This document shows, piece after piece, positions 17,701 to 26,455 of a stretch of 64,000 bases of DNA. Source of the DNA: Flavobacterium xueshanense (GTDB taxonomy: Bacteria > Bacteroidota > Bacteroidia > Flavobacteriales > Flavobacteriaceae); the NCBI RefSeq assembly GCF_900112975.1, contig NZ_FONQ01000008.1, positions 62,001 to 126,000 of the forward strand. Direction: 5' to 3'. How positions within the stretch are numbered: position 1 is the first letter of the stretch; every line of letters begins with the position of its first letter. The notes beneath the pieces are model-generated. The model had not been told where the DNA came from and did not search any database. It saw only the letters and a list, made by a program, of their open reading frames with translations. The translations under genes and the position numbers were made by a program.

Positions 17701-17877
17701 TTACTTAGTTTTCAAACGTTTCATAAAACCTAAAACAAAGAAAATCAAACCAATTATTAATAAAAAATAATAGAAACCAAGACTTTTGTCTCGAATAAGA
17801 TTGGCCACAATAAAAGAAACAATACTTATAAAATAAAAATAAATTGGGTTACTATTTTTGATAGAAGAAAAATTCAT
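17701..17877 (-). CDS. Small two-helix membrane protein
   Basis: A 58-residue ORF on the minus strand, starting MNFSSIKNSNPIYFYFISIV, with a second hydrophobic stretch (YYFLLIIGLIFFVLGFM) and a basic tail (KRLKTK). Two membrane helices are joined by a short loop (ANLIRDKSLG). It begins 8 bases after the ftsY stop and is probably co-transcribed with it. It ends 2 bases past the end of the convergent serine-hydrolase relic. I do not recognise the family. Confidence 0.6.
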   Translation of the reverse strand: MNFSSIKNSNPIYFYFISIVSFIVANLIRDKSLGFYYFLLIIGLIFFVLGFMKRLKTK

Positions 17878-17885
17878 TCCTGTTA

Positions 17886-18866
17886 TTATTTAAAAAAACT
17901 ATCTACAAACTCGTATTTATTAAAAACCTGAAGATCCTCAATTCCTTCTCCTACACCAATATACTTTACAGGAATTTGAAACTGATCCGAAATTCCAATT
18001 ACTACGCCACCTTTTGCAGTTCCGTCTAGTTTAGTAACGGCTAAACAAGTAACTTCTGTAGCAGCTGTAAATTGTTTTGCTTGTTCAAAAGCATTCTGAC
18101 CGGTTGATCCATCCAAAACTAATAATACATCATGTGGCGCATCATTAACAATTTTTTGCATCACTCGTTTTACTTTGGTCAATTCGTTCATTAAATTAAT
18201 TTTATTGTGCAAACGTCCTGCAGTATCGATGATTACGATATCAGCATTTTGTGCCACTGCTGATTGTAAGGTATCAAAAGCTACCGAAGCCGGATCACTT
18301 CCCATATCTTGACGAACAATAGGAACGCCTACTCGATCCGCCCAAATTTGCAATTGATCGATGGCAGCGGCCCGAAAAGTATCGGCAGCACCAAGAACCA
18401 CATTATAACCTGCTTTTTTAAATTGATAAGCTAATTTACCAATGGTAGTCGTTTTTCCAACACCATTAACACCAACTACCATTAAAACATAAGGCTTAGT
18501 CTGAATTGGAATTACAAATTCGGTTGCTTCGCCAGAATTGGTCTCGGATAACAAAGCCGCAATTTCTTCCCTAAGAATTTGATTAAGTTCTTCTATACCA
18601 AGATATTTATCGGAAGCAACACGACTTTCAATTCTGGCAATAATCTTTAAGGTTGTATTCACACCAACATCTGAGGCAACTAAGATTTCCTCTAAATTAT
18701 CTAAGACTTCATCATCCACTTTTGACTTTCCTGCAACCGCTTTGGTTAACTTCGAAAAGAAATTTGTTTTTGATTTTTCAAGACCTTTGTCTAATGTTTG
18801 CTTCGCCTGTTCGCTTAGGCTCGGGTCTTTTTTCTCTGATGAAAATATTCTTTTGAAAAAACTCAT
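17886..18866 (-). CDS. ftsY: Signal recognition particle receptor FtsY
   Basis: A 326-residue SRP-GTPase that receives ribosome-nascent-chain/SRP complexes at the inner membrane. A short N-terminal region (residues 1-40, basic and acidic, without the long acidic A domain of E. coli) precedes the N domain. The G domain has P-loop GVNGVGKTTT (132-141), DTFRAAA, DTAGRLHN (G3) and TKLDGTAKGG (G4). The length fits Bacteroidota FtsY. It lies downstream of the rpmB-rpmG-DUF4295 group but behind a terminator hairpin, so it probably has its own promoter. Confidence 0.96.
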   Translation of the reverse strand: MSFFKRIFSSEKKDPSLSEQAKQTLDKGLEKSKTNFFSKLTKAVAGKSKVDDEVLDNLEEILVASDVGVNTTLKIIARIESRVASDKYLGIEELNQILREEIAALLSETNSGEATEFVIPIQTKPYVLMVVGVNGVGKTTTIGKLAYQFKKAGYNVVLGAADTFRAAAIDQLQIWADRVGVPIVRQDMGSDPASVAFDTLQSAVAQNADIVIIDTAGRLHNKINLMNELTKVKRVMQKIVNDAPHDVLLVLDGSTGQNAFEQAKQFTAATEVTCLAVTKLDGTAKGGVVIGISDQFQIPVKYIGVGEGIEDLQVFNKYEFVDSFFK

Positions 18867-18942
18867 TGTGTAAATAGTATTAAGAATGAAGTATTTAAGT
18901 CCAAAGAACTTATACGCTTTCTGCCCGTAAATATAGAAAATA

Positions 18943-18974
18943 AAAAAGCTACTTTCGAATGAAAGTAGCTTTTC
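18943..18974 (-). terminator. Terminator between DUF4295 gene and ftsY
   Basis: AAAAGCTACTTTC and GAAAGTAGCTTTT pair perfectly around a 4-base loop, with an A/T-rich context. It follows the DUF4295 stop by about 20 bases and separates the ribosomal-protein group from ftsY. Confidence 0.85.
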
Positions 18975-18993
18975 TATATAATATGAATGTTGA

Positions 18994-19146
18994 TTATTTC
19001 TTTTTCAAGAATTCATCAACTGATTCAGGAGTCATAATAGATTCTACGAATGTATATGCACCTGTTTTTGGAGATTTCACCATTTTGATGGCTTTTGATA
19101 ATCTCTTAGAAGATGTTTGTAACGATGCTACGGTTTTCTTTGCCAT
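18994..19146 (-). CDS. DUF4295 small protein
   Basis: A 50-residue basic protein: MAKKTVASLQTSSKRLSKAI, then MVKSPKTGAYTFVESIMTPE and a C-terminal VDEFLKKK. It matches the short DUF4295 family of Bacteroidota, which sits next to rpmG and ftsY in many genomes. The position right after rpmB and rpmG suggests a ribosome-associated role, but the function is unknown. It is the last gene before a strong terminator. Confidence 0.88.
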   Translation of the reverse strand: MAKKTVASLQTSSKRLSKAIKMVKSPKTGAYTFVESIMTPESVDEFLKKK

Positions 19147-19222
19147 GATTCAAATGTTATTTAAATTTAAATAAAATTTTCAAATGTTGATCATTTGACA
19201 CTTTTATTCAAATCTCTAATTA

Positions 19223-19405
19223 TTACTTAATTTCTTTGTGAACAGTTACACGTTTCAAGATTGGATTAAATTTTTTAATCTCTAATCTGTCCGGAGTATT
19301 CTTTTTGTTCTTTGTAGTTATGTATCTTGAAGTTCCTGCAACACCTGAAGTCTTGTGCTCAGTACATTCTAAAATTACCTGGATTCTATTACCTTTCTTT
19401 GCCAT
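19223..19405 (-). CDS. rpmG: 50S ribosomal protein L33
   Basis: A 60-residue basic protein of the large ribosomal subunit. [20 protein letters not shown] and [20 protein letters not shown], ending TVHKEIK, are standard L33 sequence. It lacks the paired CxxC zinc motifs, so it is of the zinc-free (C-minus) type. It lies 27 bases after rpmB in the same direction. Confidence 0.96.
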   Translation of the reverse strand: MAKKGNRIQVILECTEHKTSGVAGTSRYITTKNKKNTPDRLEIKKFNPILKRVTVHKEIK

Positions 19406-19432
19406 CTTGCTATTTTTTTATTTTGGAATGGA

Positions 19433-19669
19433 TTATTTAATAAATCCTTCTGACTGTGCTTTTTTCAAAACCGCAGCAATTCCATTTTTATTAATTGTTT
19501 TTATCGTAGATGCAGCTACTCTTAGAGTAATCCATCTATCTTCTTCTGGAAGATAAAAACGCTTTTTAACTAAGTTTACAGAAAATTTTCTCTTAGTTTT
19601 GTTCATAGCGTGAGAAACGTTATTTCCTACCATCGCTCTTTTACCTGTAAGGTCACAAACTCTTGACAT
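19433..19669 (-). CDS. rpmB: 50S ribosomal protein L28
   Basis: A 78-residue protein of the large ribosomal subunit. It begins [20 protein letters not shown], with the [11 protein letters not shown] core and [20 protein letters not shown], all typical of L28. It is the first gene of the rpmB-rpmG-DUF4295 group, 72 bases after the cinA stop. Confidence 0.96.
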   Translation of the reverse strand: MSRVCDLTGKRAMVGNNVSHAMNKTKRKFSVNLVKKRFYLPEEDRWITLRVAASTIKTINKNGIAAVLKKAQSEGFIK

Positions 19670-19741
19670 TATACTTATCTTTTATCGTTATTCAAAATCA
19701 GGGTGCAAAGAAAAGAAAAATAAACCTATTAACCAACAATA

Positions 19742-20995
19742 TTATCGCACATTTTTTAAAATTTCTTTCTGTAACAGTTCCAAACTTTTAATTACCGCTC
19801 TATCTATCACTTTTTCACGGGGTTGACCAAAATTAAATTCTTCAACAATTATTTCATTTGGAGTGGCCAATGCAATAAAAACTGTTCCAATTTCTGCATT
19901 TGAGTCCCCTTTTGAAGGTCCGGCATTTCCTGTTGTCGCAATTGCATAATCTGTTTTCATCATCGCTTTCACATTCAAAGCCATCGCTGAAACTACTTCT
20001 CGGCTTACGACAGAATATTCTTTTATCAAGCTTTCAGCAATACCCAAAACATCAATTTTAACCTCTGTTGCATAGGAAATCACACTTCCTTTAAAATATT
20101 TTGAAGAACCTGAAACTGATGTTAAAACTTCAGCAATCTTACCTCCTGTACAACTTTCGGCAGTCGAAATAGTTTTGTTTTGTTTTCCCAGCAACCTTCC
20201 TACTACCACTTCAATAGTTTCATCATCATTGAAACCAACAATAATATCATTAATTATTGCATCTAATAATTTTACATTTTCATCAAGAGCCGTTTCTAAT
20301 TTTTCCTTATCAGTTCCTCGTGCAGAAAGACGCAAACGAACTCTTCCCGGACTTGGTAAATAGGCTAATTTAATGAATTCAGGAAGATTATTTTCCCAGT
20401 CTTCTATGCGTTCCGCCACCAGACTTTCGCCCTGTCCGTAAGTAAGAATTGTTTTATGGATAATATAAGGACGTTTGTATTCCCGAATTACTTTTGGGAT
20501 GATTTCATGCTCCACCAGATATTTCATTTCATAAGGAACTCCGGGAAGCGAAATAAAAACGGTATTTTCCTTTTTCATCCACATTCCTGGCGCGGTACCC
20601 ACCTGATTGTGAAGAACTGTACATTTTGACGGAACCAATGCCTGGTCTCTATTGATTTGCGATGCAGTTCTGTTCATCACACGCTCAACAAGCTCAATTA
20701 CGTGCTTCTCGACCGCTTCATCAATGACTAGTTCATCTTCAAAATAATCACAGAAAGTTTTCTTGGTCACATCATCTTTTGTTGGCCCTAAACCACCAGT
20801 TATAATCACTAAATCTACTTTGTTTTGAAGCGAAGCAAACGTATCCAAAATATGTTTTTTATCATCACTTATCGAAATCATTTCGTTGATTTCCACACCG
20901 ATTTTATCTAATGATTTGGCTATAAAGCCAGAGTTTGTATCGACAATTTGGCCTATTAAAATTTCGTCACCAATAGTAACTATAGTTGCTTTCAT
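19742..20995 (-). CDS. cinA: CinA-like NMN amidohydrolase / molybdopterin-fold protein
   Basis: A 417-residue two-domain protein. Residues 1-170 form the MoCF/COG1058 domain ([20 protein letters not shown], and [16 protein letters not shown]), linked to ADP-ribose pyrophosphatase activity. The C-terminal 160 residues form the PncC domain, an NMN deamidase that recycles nicotinamide mononucleotide ([40 protein letters not shown]). The length is normal for full CinA. In competent bacteria cinA is induced with recA, but nothing here indicates that. It is followed by rpmB. Confidence 0.93.
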   Translation of the reverse strand: MKATIVTIGDEILIGQIVDTNSGFIAKSLDKIGVEINEMISISDDKKHILDTFASLQNKVDLVIITGGLGPTKDDVTKKTFCDYFEDELVIDEAVEKHVIELVERVMNRTASQINRDQALVPSKCTVLHNQVGTAPGMWMKKENTVFISLPGVPYEMKYLVEHEIIPKVIREYKRPYIIHKTILTYGQGESLVAERIEDWENNLPEFIKLAYLPSPGRVRLRLSARGTDKEKLETALDENVKLLDAIINDIIVGFNDDETIEVVVGRLLGKQNKTISTAESCTGGKIAEVLTSVSGSSKYFKGSVISYATEVKIDVLGIAESLIKEYSVVSREVVSAMALNVKAMMKTDYAIATTGNAGPSKGDSNAEIGTVFIALATPNEIIVEEFNFGQPREKVIDRAVIKSLELLQKEILKNVR

Positions 20996-21149
20996 TTTTT
21001 TGGAATATTTTTTTTGTGAGATTGCAATCTAAAAAAAGGATTTTGTGAACTAGTACATTCCGATTTTTTTTGCGTGCGGGATAAAAGTGAAAATCCTCCC
21101 GATTTTTATTCGTAAGATTACTTCACCTAACAATTATTTTCATAGAAGT

Positions 21150-21222
21150 TATATGAACTTCGTTTGCAACGGATAGCCCGACCAGGCTGTAACGATAGTG
21201 AAAGCGTGGTCACGCCCCAATA
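21150..21222. other. GC-rich intergenic segment downstream of the HPt gene
   Basis: Between cinA and the HPt gene lies a patch richer in GC than its surroundings, containing CGGATAGCCCGACCAGGC and GTGGTCACGCCCC. It may be another extragenic repeat-like element. No coding potential is seen, and its copy number cannot be judged from this window. Confidence 0.3.
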
Positions 21223-21567
21223 TTACAAATTAAAGTCTTTTTTAATTTCTTTGATAGCGTCGTTGACTTGTTTTTTTACGCTCTTAAAAGTTTCTTTGAT
21301 ATCTTTCTTTTTACCTTCGGCTTTGGTCCAGGCTTCTATTTGAAGAATCTCTTCAAAAGCCACATTTAAACCCATCAAATCTAAGGTTGGTTTTATCTTG
21401 TGCGCATAAGCATAAGCATGCTTGTGGTCTTTCTTTTTAATTCCTTCTTTTATTTGTTGTAAATCATCTGGAACTTCGGTAACAAATAAAGTCAAAATTT
21501 CATTTACAAATTCAGGATCGTTGTCTGAAAGTGCGTACACTTTTGATAGGTTGTAATTTATAGCCAT
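21223..21567 (-). CDS. HPt (histidine phosphotransfer) domain protein
   Basis: A 114-residue all-helical protein. AYAYAHKIKPTLDLMGL has the HPt motif H-K-x-K-x-x, with His56 the likely phospho-acceptor. The helix before it (DPEFVNEILTLFVTEVPDDL) is typical of HPt modules. Such proteins carry phosphate between a hybrid kinase and a response regulator. The start overlaps the stop of the FAH gene by one base (TAATG), so translation is coupled. The partner kinase is not in this window. Confidence 0.85.
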   Translation of the reverse strand: MAINYNLSKVYALSDNDPEFVNEILTLFVTEVPDDLQQIKEGIKKKDHKHAYAYAHKIKPTLDLMGLNVAFEEILQIEAWTKAEGKKKDIKETFKSVKKQVNDAIKEIKKDFNL

Positions 21568-22178
21568 TATTTTACTTGTATTCTAAATAGTTGTTGTCCT
21601 TCTAAAAATCCTTCCAAAACGTCGTCTGGCTTAACGGCAGCGACTCCTTCCGGGGTTCCTGTAAAAATAATATCGCCAATTTTTAACGTAAAAAACTGAG
21701 AAACATACGAAATGAGTTCGTCAATTTTCCACAGCATAAAACTAGAATTGCTTATTTGTACTGTCTTATTATTGTTGGTTAATTCAAAAGTAATATTTTC
21801 TAATGAACTAAATTGATTTTTTGGCAAAAATTCACCTATAACCGCCGAGCCGTCAAATGCTTTTGCTTTTTCCCAAGGCAACCCTTTTGCTTTTAATTTA
21901 TCCTGTAAATCGCGAGCAGTAAAATCAATTCCCACACTGATTTCTTCATAATATTTATGCGCAAATTTAGGTTCGATGTATTTCCCCACTTTACTTATCT
22001 TGACAATAATTTCAATTTCATGGTGCACATCTTCCGAAAATTCCGGAATTACAAATGGGTGTTGTTTCAATAAAATTGCCGAATCCGGCTTCATGAAAAC
22101 TACTGGTTCCGTGGGTCTTTCGTTATGCAATTCCTCTATGTGATTGGTATAATTTCTACCGATGCAGATTATCTTCAT
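21567..22178 (-). CDS. Fumarylacetoacetate hydrolase family protein
   Basis: A 203-residue protein of the FAH/YcgM family. MKIICIGRNYTNHIEELHNE is the usual start, with the metal-binding segment HHEIEIIVKISKVGKY (an E-x-E motif), GIDFTARDLQDKLKAKGLPW, and the C-terminal FTGTPEGVAAVKPDDV. Family enzymes hydrolyse acylpyruvates or decarboxylate oxaloacetate; E. coli YcgM-like length suggests an acylpyruvase or oxaloacetate tautomerase/decarboxylase activity. It is coupled to the HPt gene, which is a conserved pairing in some flavobacteria (recalled, not checked). Confidence 0.88.
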   Translation of the reverse strand: MKIICIGRNYTNHIEELHNERPTEPVVFMKPDSAILLKQHPFVIPEFSEDVHHEIEIIVKISKVGKYIEPKFAHKYYEEISVGIDFTARDLQDKLKAKGLPWEKAKAFDGSAVIGEFLPKNQFSSLENITFELTNNNKTVQISNSSFMLWKIDELISYVSQFFTLKIGDIIFTGTPEGVAAVKPDDVLEGFLEGQQLFRIQVK

Positions 22179-22188
22179 AAATTTAGTA

Positions 22189-22253
22189 TTCAGTTATCAG
22201 TCGCAATTATCAGTCGCAGCTTACAAATTGAAAACTGAGGCTGCGATTGAAAA
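22189..22253. repeat. Small inverted/direct repeat segment
   Basis: CAGTTATCAGTCGCA is nearly repeated as AATTATCAGTCGCAG a few bases on, and GCAGCTTAC...GGCTGCGATTG makes further partial matches. A related sequence lies at 44670-44722 (CTGTCGCAGTTTTCAATACTG). It looks like a dispersed non-coding repeat rather than a gene. Confidence 0.35.
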
Positions 22254-22254
22254 C

Positions 22255-23025
22255 TTATTTCGTGTTCAGTTTTCTTAATTTTATTGCCGTTAAAACTTTT
22301 TTGGTGTACAACGGAAAATCAGCATTTTGAATCCAACTGAAATAACCGGGTTCTGTTTCTAAAATTTTATCCACTTTTACTCCTTTGTGTTTTCCAAAAG
22401 TAAAAATTTCTTCATTGTCTTTATCAAAAGCAATCATTCCGGCAAAATCAGCAATTTTCTTTCTTGTTGTAAACTCTGATAATAATTTCATGTCGTTTTC
22501 CAGTTCCGGATAACGGTCCAGTTGTGCTTTCAAAATTTCGTAAGTGGCCATGGTATCTGCTTCTGCTGAATGCGCATTTTCAAGCGTTTTTCCACAATAA
22601 AATTTGTGTGCTGCACTTAATGTTCGTTCTTCCATTTTATGAAAAACTGTTTGCACATCTACTGAAACCCTCCCTTTCATATCAAAATCTACTCCGGCAC
22701 GTAACATTTCTTCTGCCAATAACGGAATATCAAAACGATCTGAATTAAATCCAGCCAAATCACTGTCTTTCATCATATTGTAAACTTGCGACGCTAGTTC
22801 ATTAAAAGTAGGTTCATTTGCCACTTTTTCATCCGTGATGCCATGAACAGCCGTTGTTTGCGGCGGAATTGGAATTGTTGGATTTACCAGCCATGTTTTG
22901 CTTTCTTTGTTTCCGTTGGGAAAAACTTTGAATATTGAGATTTCTACAATTCTATCTTTTCCAATGTCAATTCCTGTGGTTTCAAGATCGAAAAAGCAAA
23001 TTGGTTTATTAAGTTTAAGTTCCAT
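22255..23025 (-). CDS. DnaQ-like 3'-5' exonuclease
   Basis: A 256-residue DEDDh exonuclease. The Exo I motif is FFDLETTGIDIG (residues 11-22), Exo II lies in DLAGFNSDRFDIPLL, and Exo III is NAHSAEADTMAT with the catalytic histidine and aspartate. The C-terminal 70 residues (IFTFGKHKGVKVDKILETEP) form a small quorum-like FGKHKG module often found attached to such nucleases. Relatives include the epsilon proofreading subunit and RNase T; this stand-alone version could serve DNA repair. It has its own candidate promoter. Confidence 0.88.
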   Translation of the reverse strand: MELKLNKPICFFDLETTGIDIGKDRIVEISIFKVFPNGNKESKTWLVNPTIPIPPQTTAVHGITDEKVANEPTFNELASQVYNMMKDSDLAGFNSDRFDIPLLAEEMLRAGVDFDMKGRVSVDVQTVFHKMEERTLSAAHKFYCGKTLENAHSAEADTMATYEILKAQLDRYPELENDMKLLSEFTTRKKIADFAGMIAFDKDNEEIFTFGKHKGVKVDKILETEPGYFSWIQNADFPLYTKKVLTAIKLRKLNTK

Positions 23026-23045
23026 TTTAAATTTTTGTGTGGCTA

Positions 23046-23053
23046 CAAATATA
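23046..23053 (-). promoter_or_regulatory. Candidate -7 box of the exonuclease gene
   Basis: TATATTTG on the minus strand, 20 bases before the start ATG, matches TAnnTTTG. No -33 element at the standard distance. Confidence 0.4.
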
Positions 23054-23116
23054 GAAATTTGGGTTTAATTTCATTTAAAGTTCAACGTTTAAAGTTCCAG
23101 AAAACCTCAAAAAAAG

Positions 23117-23153
23117 AAAACCCGATTGATTTTTTAAAATCAATCGGGTTTTT
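23117..23153 (-). terminator. Terminator downstream of the E2 gene
   Basis: A long perfect hairpin: AAAACCCGATTGATTTT and AAAATCAATCGGGTTTT with a 2-base loop region, ending in a T run on the minus strand. It is one of the strongest terminators in the window, 18 bases after the E2 stop. Confidence 0.92.
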
Positions 23154-23170
23154 ATAGTAATTATAAACTT

Positions 23171-24475
23171 TTAAACATCTCTGTTTACATCAAAAGCTTC
23201 TAAGTATTCAGCGACTCTTTTTACAAAACTACCTCCTAAAGCACCATCAACTACTCTGTGGTCGTAGCTGTGAGATAAGAACATTTTTTGACGAATACCA
23301 ATAAAGTCTCCATCCCTAGTTTCGATTACCGCCGGCATTTTACGGATTGCTCCAAGGGCTAAAATACCCACTTGCGGCTGATTCAAAATTGGCGTACCAA
23401 AAACACTACCAAAAGTCCCCACATTGGTAACCGTATACGTACCGCCTTGAGTATCGTCCGGTTTTAGTTTTCCAGCTTTTGCACGACCTCCTAAATCATT
23501 TACCGCTTTGGCCATTCCAACTAAATTTAGCTGATCTGCATTTTTAATAACAGGAACAATTAAATTTCCGTTTGGTAACGAAGCTGCCATTCCAAGGTTA
23601 ATATTTTTCTTTTTGATAATATAATCGCCATCCACAGAAATATTCATTCCTGGAAAATCTTTTATCGCTTTCGCAACTGCTTCCATAAAAATTGGCGTAT
23701 AAGTCAACTTCTCTCCTTCTCTCTTTTCGAAAGCATTTTTATTTTTCTCTCTCCATTTTACAATGTTCGTCACATCGACTTCAATGAACGACTGAACGTG
23801 AGCTGAAGTTTGCACCGAAGCTACCATGTAGCCCGCAATCAGCTTGCGCATTCTGTCCATTTCTATAATTTCATCACCACCACTTACAGAAACCGGAGCT
23901 GCTTTTTGAGCGACTGGAGCTGCAACTGGTTTTTGAACTTCCGCCACCGAAGCTGCAACAGCTGTCGGTTGGCTTGCTCTATTTTTTACGTAGTCTAAAA
24001 TATCATTTTTAGTTACTCTTCCCTCTTTTCCTGTTCCGGAAATTGCTGTTAATTCTGCAACAGAAACCCCTTCTTCTTTAGCAATATTTTTCACCAATGG
24101 CGATAAGAATTTTTCAGAATCAGAGAAATCTACTGGAGCTGCGACACTTTCTTTAGCGGCATCCACTGTTTTTGTCACTTCGGCAACAGCCTCTGGGGCA
24201 GCCTCTTCTTTAACAATTGACACAAGTTCTCCGCTTTCGGTTTCAATAATTGCGATAGTTTGACCCACTTGAACCAAATCGTCTTTTCCAAACAATTGTT
24301 CCACCAAAATTCCAGAAACTTCGCTTGGCACTTCACTGTCTACTTTATCAGTAGCAATTTCAAGTACGGCTTCGTCAGCTTCAATTCTGTCTCCAACTTC
24401 TTTTAACCAGTTTGTAATAGTTGCCTCTGCAACGCTTTCTCCCATTTTTGGAAGTTTTAATTCAAATCTTGCCAT
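23171..24475 (-). CDS. 2-oxo acid dehydrogenase E2 (dihydrolipoamide acyltransferase)
   Basis: A 434-residue core component of a 2-oxoacid dehydrogenase complex. Residues 1-78 form a lipoyl domain (MARFELKLPKMGESV, with the lipoylated Lys44 in EIATDKVDSEV). An Ala/Pro/Val-rich linker leads to the peripheral-subunit-binding domain (FLSPLVKNIAKEEGVSVAEL, residues about 123-160), then a second flexible linker and the catalytic domain from about 205. The active-site motif HRVVDG (about 406-411) is intact. It could belong to a branched-chain 2-oxoacid dehydrogenase or to pyruvate or 2-oxoglutarate dehydrogenase; the single lipoyl domain and GRxTKNDILDYV fit a branched-chain E2 better. E1 and E3 are not adjacent. 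Confidence 0.92.
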   Translation of the reverse strand: MARFELKLPKMGESVAEATITNWLKEVGDRIEADEAVLEIATDKVDSEVPSEVSGILVEQLFGKDDLVQVGQTIAIIETESGELVSIVKEEAAPEAVAEVTKTVDAAKESVAAPVDFSDSEKFLSPLVKNIAKEEGVSVAELTAISGTGKEGRVTKNDILDYVKNRASQPTAVAASVAEVQKPVAAPVAQKAAPVSVSGGDEIIEMDRMRKLIAGYMVASVQTSAHVQSFIEVDVTNIVKWREKNKNAFEKREGEKLTYTPIFMEAVAKAIKDFPGMNISVDGDYIIKKKNINLGMAASLPNGNLIVPVIKNADQLNLVGMAKAVNDLGGRAKAGKLKPDDTQGGTYTVTNVGTFGSVFGTPILNQPQVGILALGAIRKMPAVIETRDGDFIGIRQKMFLSHSYDHRVVDGALGGSFVKRVAEYLEAFDVNRDV

Positions 24476-24530
24476 ATTGTTAACCTCAAAGGTGATATTG
24501 ATTTTCAGTTTGCGAAATTACTAAATATTT

Positions 24531-24538
24531 CAAATATA
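24531..24538 (-). promoter_or_regulatory. Candidate -7 box of the E2 gene
   Basis: TATATTTG on the minus strand, about 55 bases upstream of the start codon, matches TAnnTTTG. A TTG lies upstream but only 14 bases away, shorter than the usual spacing. Confidence 0.4.
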
Positions 24539-24559
24539 AATTACATTAAATGCAATTTT

Positions 24560-25759
24560 TTACTCTATTTCTATAATCTCACCTCTCTCATTACTATTGT
24601 TACTTCCTATTAAAAAATTAGCGTTTTTTGGTATAATTTTAAAGGTAAATCCTTTATTACTTGAATATTTGAGAATTTCTATACACTCTTTGAAAGTTAT
24701 GAATTCGTTATCCAAAATAACTTCTGCACTTGCTTTGCTTTTAACAAAAGACGAAATTACCATTTTTTCTGTTTTTAAATCGTGAAACTGGACTTTATTT
24801 TGTAAAATCAAACGCAGTTTTTCTACTAATTTTTCGTTCGCCGAATACAAAAAATATGATTTTGGAGTTGTTTTTAATCCGAAATTTCGGAAAGGTTTTC
24901 CTTGAAACATTTTTACCAAAGAGAAAAAGACAATTCCCAGTTTCATAAAAAGCGAGAATAACACAGATCCCGTCCCAAAACCTCGGGATCGAGGATTAAA
25001 ATGTTTTTTGTAAAAGAAATTCATAGCTTCTTGGAAACGCTTCATGTACGTTTCGTCTTTTACCGTACTTTCTCCTTTATAGTGGATTATAGTAGTTTCA
25101 TGGAAATAATAATTCGACTTTCCTTTTTGCAAAATTCGATACGACAAATCAATATCGTCAGAGTACATGAAACAGTCTTCATCAAATCCGCCCACGTCAA
25201 GATACAAATCTCTTTTCAGGAACATAAAAGCACCCACTAGAATGTCTGTTTTTCCTGTTTGGTTTTCATTTAAATGTTGCGCATAATATTTCCCAAATGT
25301 TCCTGACTTTGTAAATAATTTATACAAACCCGTGATTTTAGTAAAAGCAACCCAAGGAGTCGGAACGCCACGTTTGCTTTCGGGCAGAAAATTTCCGGCT
25401 CCGTCAATGAGTTTACAACCCACGATTCCTAAATCCGCTTGTTGTTGGGCGAAAGCCAATACTTTTATAAAGGTATCTTCCGCGACAACAGTATCCGGAT
25501 TGAGAATGCAAATATATTCGCCTTTGGCTTGGGCTACGCCAATGTTATTTCCTTTCGGAAAACCTAGATTTCCTTTGTTTTGAATGAGTTTTACATTTGG
25601 AAAACGTTGTTTCATCATCGCACAACTATCATCGGAAGAATAATTATCGATTATAATGATTTCGCCGTCAATGGTTTCTAACGCGCTTTGAACGCTTAAA
25701 ACACATAGTTCGAGAAAATACCGAACGTTGTAATTGAGGATGATGACGGATAGTTGCAT
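24560..25759 (-). CDS. Family 2 glycosyltransferase
   Basis: A 399-residue protein starting MQLSVIILNYNVRYFLELC. An in-frame ATG 27 bases upstream is rejected because a -7 box (25764-25771) lies over that segment. The GT-A domain has the NTP-binding IIIIDNYSSDDS, the DxD-like ICILNPDTVVAED, and an acceptor region (GGFDEDCFMYSDDIDLSYRI with the general-base-like aspartates). One hydrophobic helix (SVLFSLFMKLGIVFFSLV) follows at about residue 270, then a C-terminal soluble domain of unknown type. It likely transfers a sugar during lipopolysaccharide or other surface glycan synthesis, attached to the cytoplasmic face of the inner membrane. Monocistronic; substrate unknown. Confidence 0.88.
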   Translation of the reverse strand: MQLSVIILNYNVRYFLELCVLSVQSALETIDGEIIIIDNYSSDDSCAMMKQRFPNVKLIQNKGNLGFPKGNNIGVAQAKGEYICILNPDTVVAEDTFIKVLAFAQQQADLGIVGCKLIDGAGNFLPESKRGVPTPWVAFTKITGLYKLFTKSGTFGKYYAQHLNENQTGKTDILVGAFMFLKRDLYLDVGGFDEDCFMYSDDIDLSYRILQKGKSNYYFHETTIIHYKGESTVKDETYMKRFQEAMNFFYKKHFNPRSRGFGTGSVLFSLFMKLGIVFFSLVKMFQGKPFRNFGLKTTPKSYFLYSANEKLVEKLRLILQNKVQFHDLKTEKMVISSFVKSKASAEVILDNEFITFKECIEILKYSSNKGFTFKIIPKNANFLIGSNNSNERGEIIEIE

Positions 25760-25763
25760 CGGA

Positions 25764-25771
25764 CAAATATA
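25764..25771 (-). promoter_or_regulatory. Candidate -7 box of the glycosyltransferase gene
   Basis: TATATTTG on the minus strand, 4 bases upstream of the chosen ATG. If used, transcription starts about at or just inside the start codon, so either the leader is minimal or the match is by chance. Confidence 0.35.
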
Positions 25772-25820
25772 ATTATAACTTGCCAATTAGAAAAGTAGAA
25801 AACTATCCTACTATTTTTAT

Positions 25821-25976
25821 TTATACTTCTTCACTCGAATAGGTTTCTAACTTCCCTTCGCACAATTGATGTAAAGCCTCGTGAATTTCTTAAGTATATT
25901 CTTTTTCGGAAATTGGGTTTCCTTGTGCGTCATAACCACAAAATTTAGGAGAGATGTTCTTATTTTTTATTCTTTT
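25821..25976 (-). pseudogene. Possible fragment of a small antitoxin-like gene
   Basis: On the minus strand one frame reads KNKNISPKFCGYDAQGNPIS, then EKEYT, a stop, then EIHEALHQLCEGKLETYSSEEV before a final stop. The joined sequence resembles the C-terminus of small Bacteroidota antitoxin-type proteins (GNPISEKEYxKEIxEA). There is no start region and a stop in the middle, so it is at most a relic. The family call is weak. Confidence 0.3.
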
Positions 25977-26061
25977 AGGAAAATAATTTTGATAGACAAA
26001 GTTAAACCAAAGGTTCCACTTTTAGGTTTACGGAATAATTAACCTAAACCATATTTAAAAC

Positions 26062-26325
26062 ATGAAAAAAATCAAACAATTATTATTTATTGCAGTTCTT
26101 GTCCTTTGTTTTGCGCCAAATGCCTTTGCTCAATATCAAGCTCCAGGAAATTTTGGATTCACATCTGTATTAGACGGTGCACCACCTGCACCAGGAGCTT
26201 ATTATATGGGCTACCTTTCTCATTATAGCGGATCTATAAATGATACAAATGGAAAAACAGTTAGACCAAATGGAACAGATCCAATAAAAGTAAATACAGC
26301 ATTGGCTATAATCAACAGACAATAA
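26062..26325 (+). pseudogene. 5' fragment of an outer-membrane MetA-pathway-type protein gene
   Basis: Encodes a signal peptide (MKKIKQLLFIAVLVLCFAPN, AFAQ cleavage) and about 60 mature residues, AQYQAPGNFGFTSVLDGAPP then APGAYYMGYLSHYSG, resembling the start of MetA-pathway-of-phenol-degradation (PF13557-like) outer-membrane proteins, which are about 300 residues. The frame stops at 26325 and the downstream sequence belongs to another gene, so the rest is deleted. It may still be transcribed but cannot make a full barrel. The family call is by pattern only. Confidence 0.55.
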
Positions 26326-26350
26326 GATTACGCTCCAATGAAAAAAGATC

Positions 26351-26455
26351 ATTGACATCTTGCCAATGGAAACTGATACGCGCGAATTTGCAGCCATCGA
26401 AAGTGGCAATTGGTTTTTTCATTGTCATATTTTATATCACATGATGAGCGGAATA
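26351..26455 (+). pseudogene. 3' fragment of a multicopper oxidase gene
   Basis: In frame: LPMETDTREFAAIESGNWFF then HCHILYHMMSGI. The HCH-x3-H-x4-M pattern (last residue lost at the junction) is the C-terminal type-1/type-3 copper site of CopA/CueO-type multicopper oxidases. The N-terminal domains are absent, and the reading frame runs into an IS3-family relic at about 26456. Together with the MetA-type fragment this looks like the remains of a copper- or phenol-related gene pair brought together by deletion. Confidence 0.8.
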
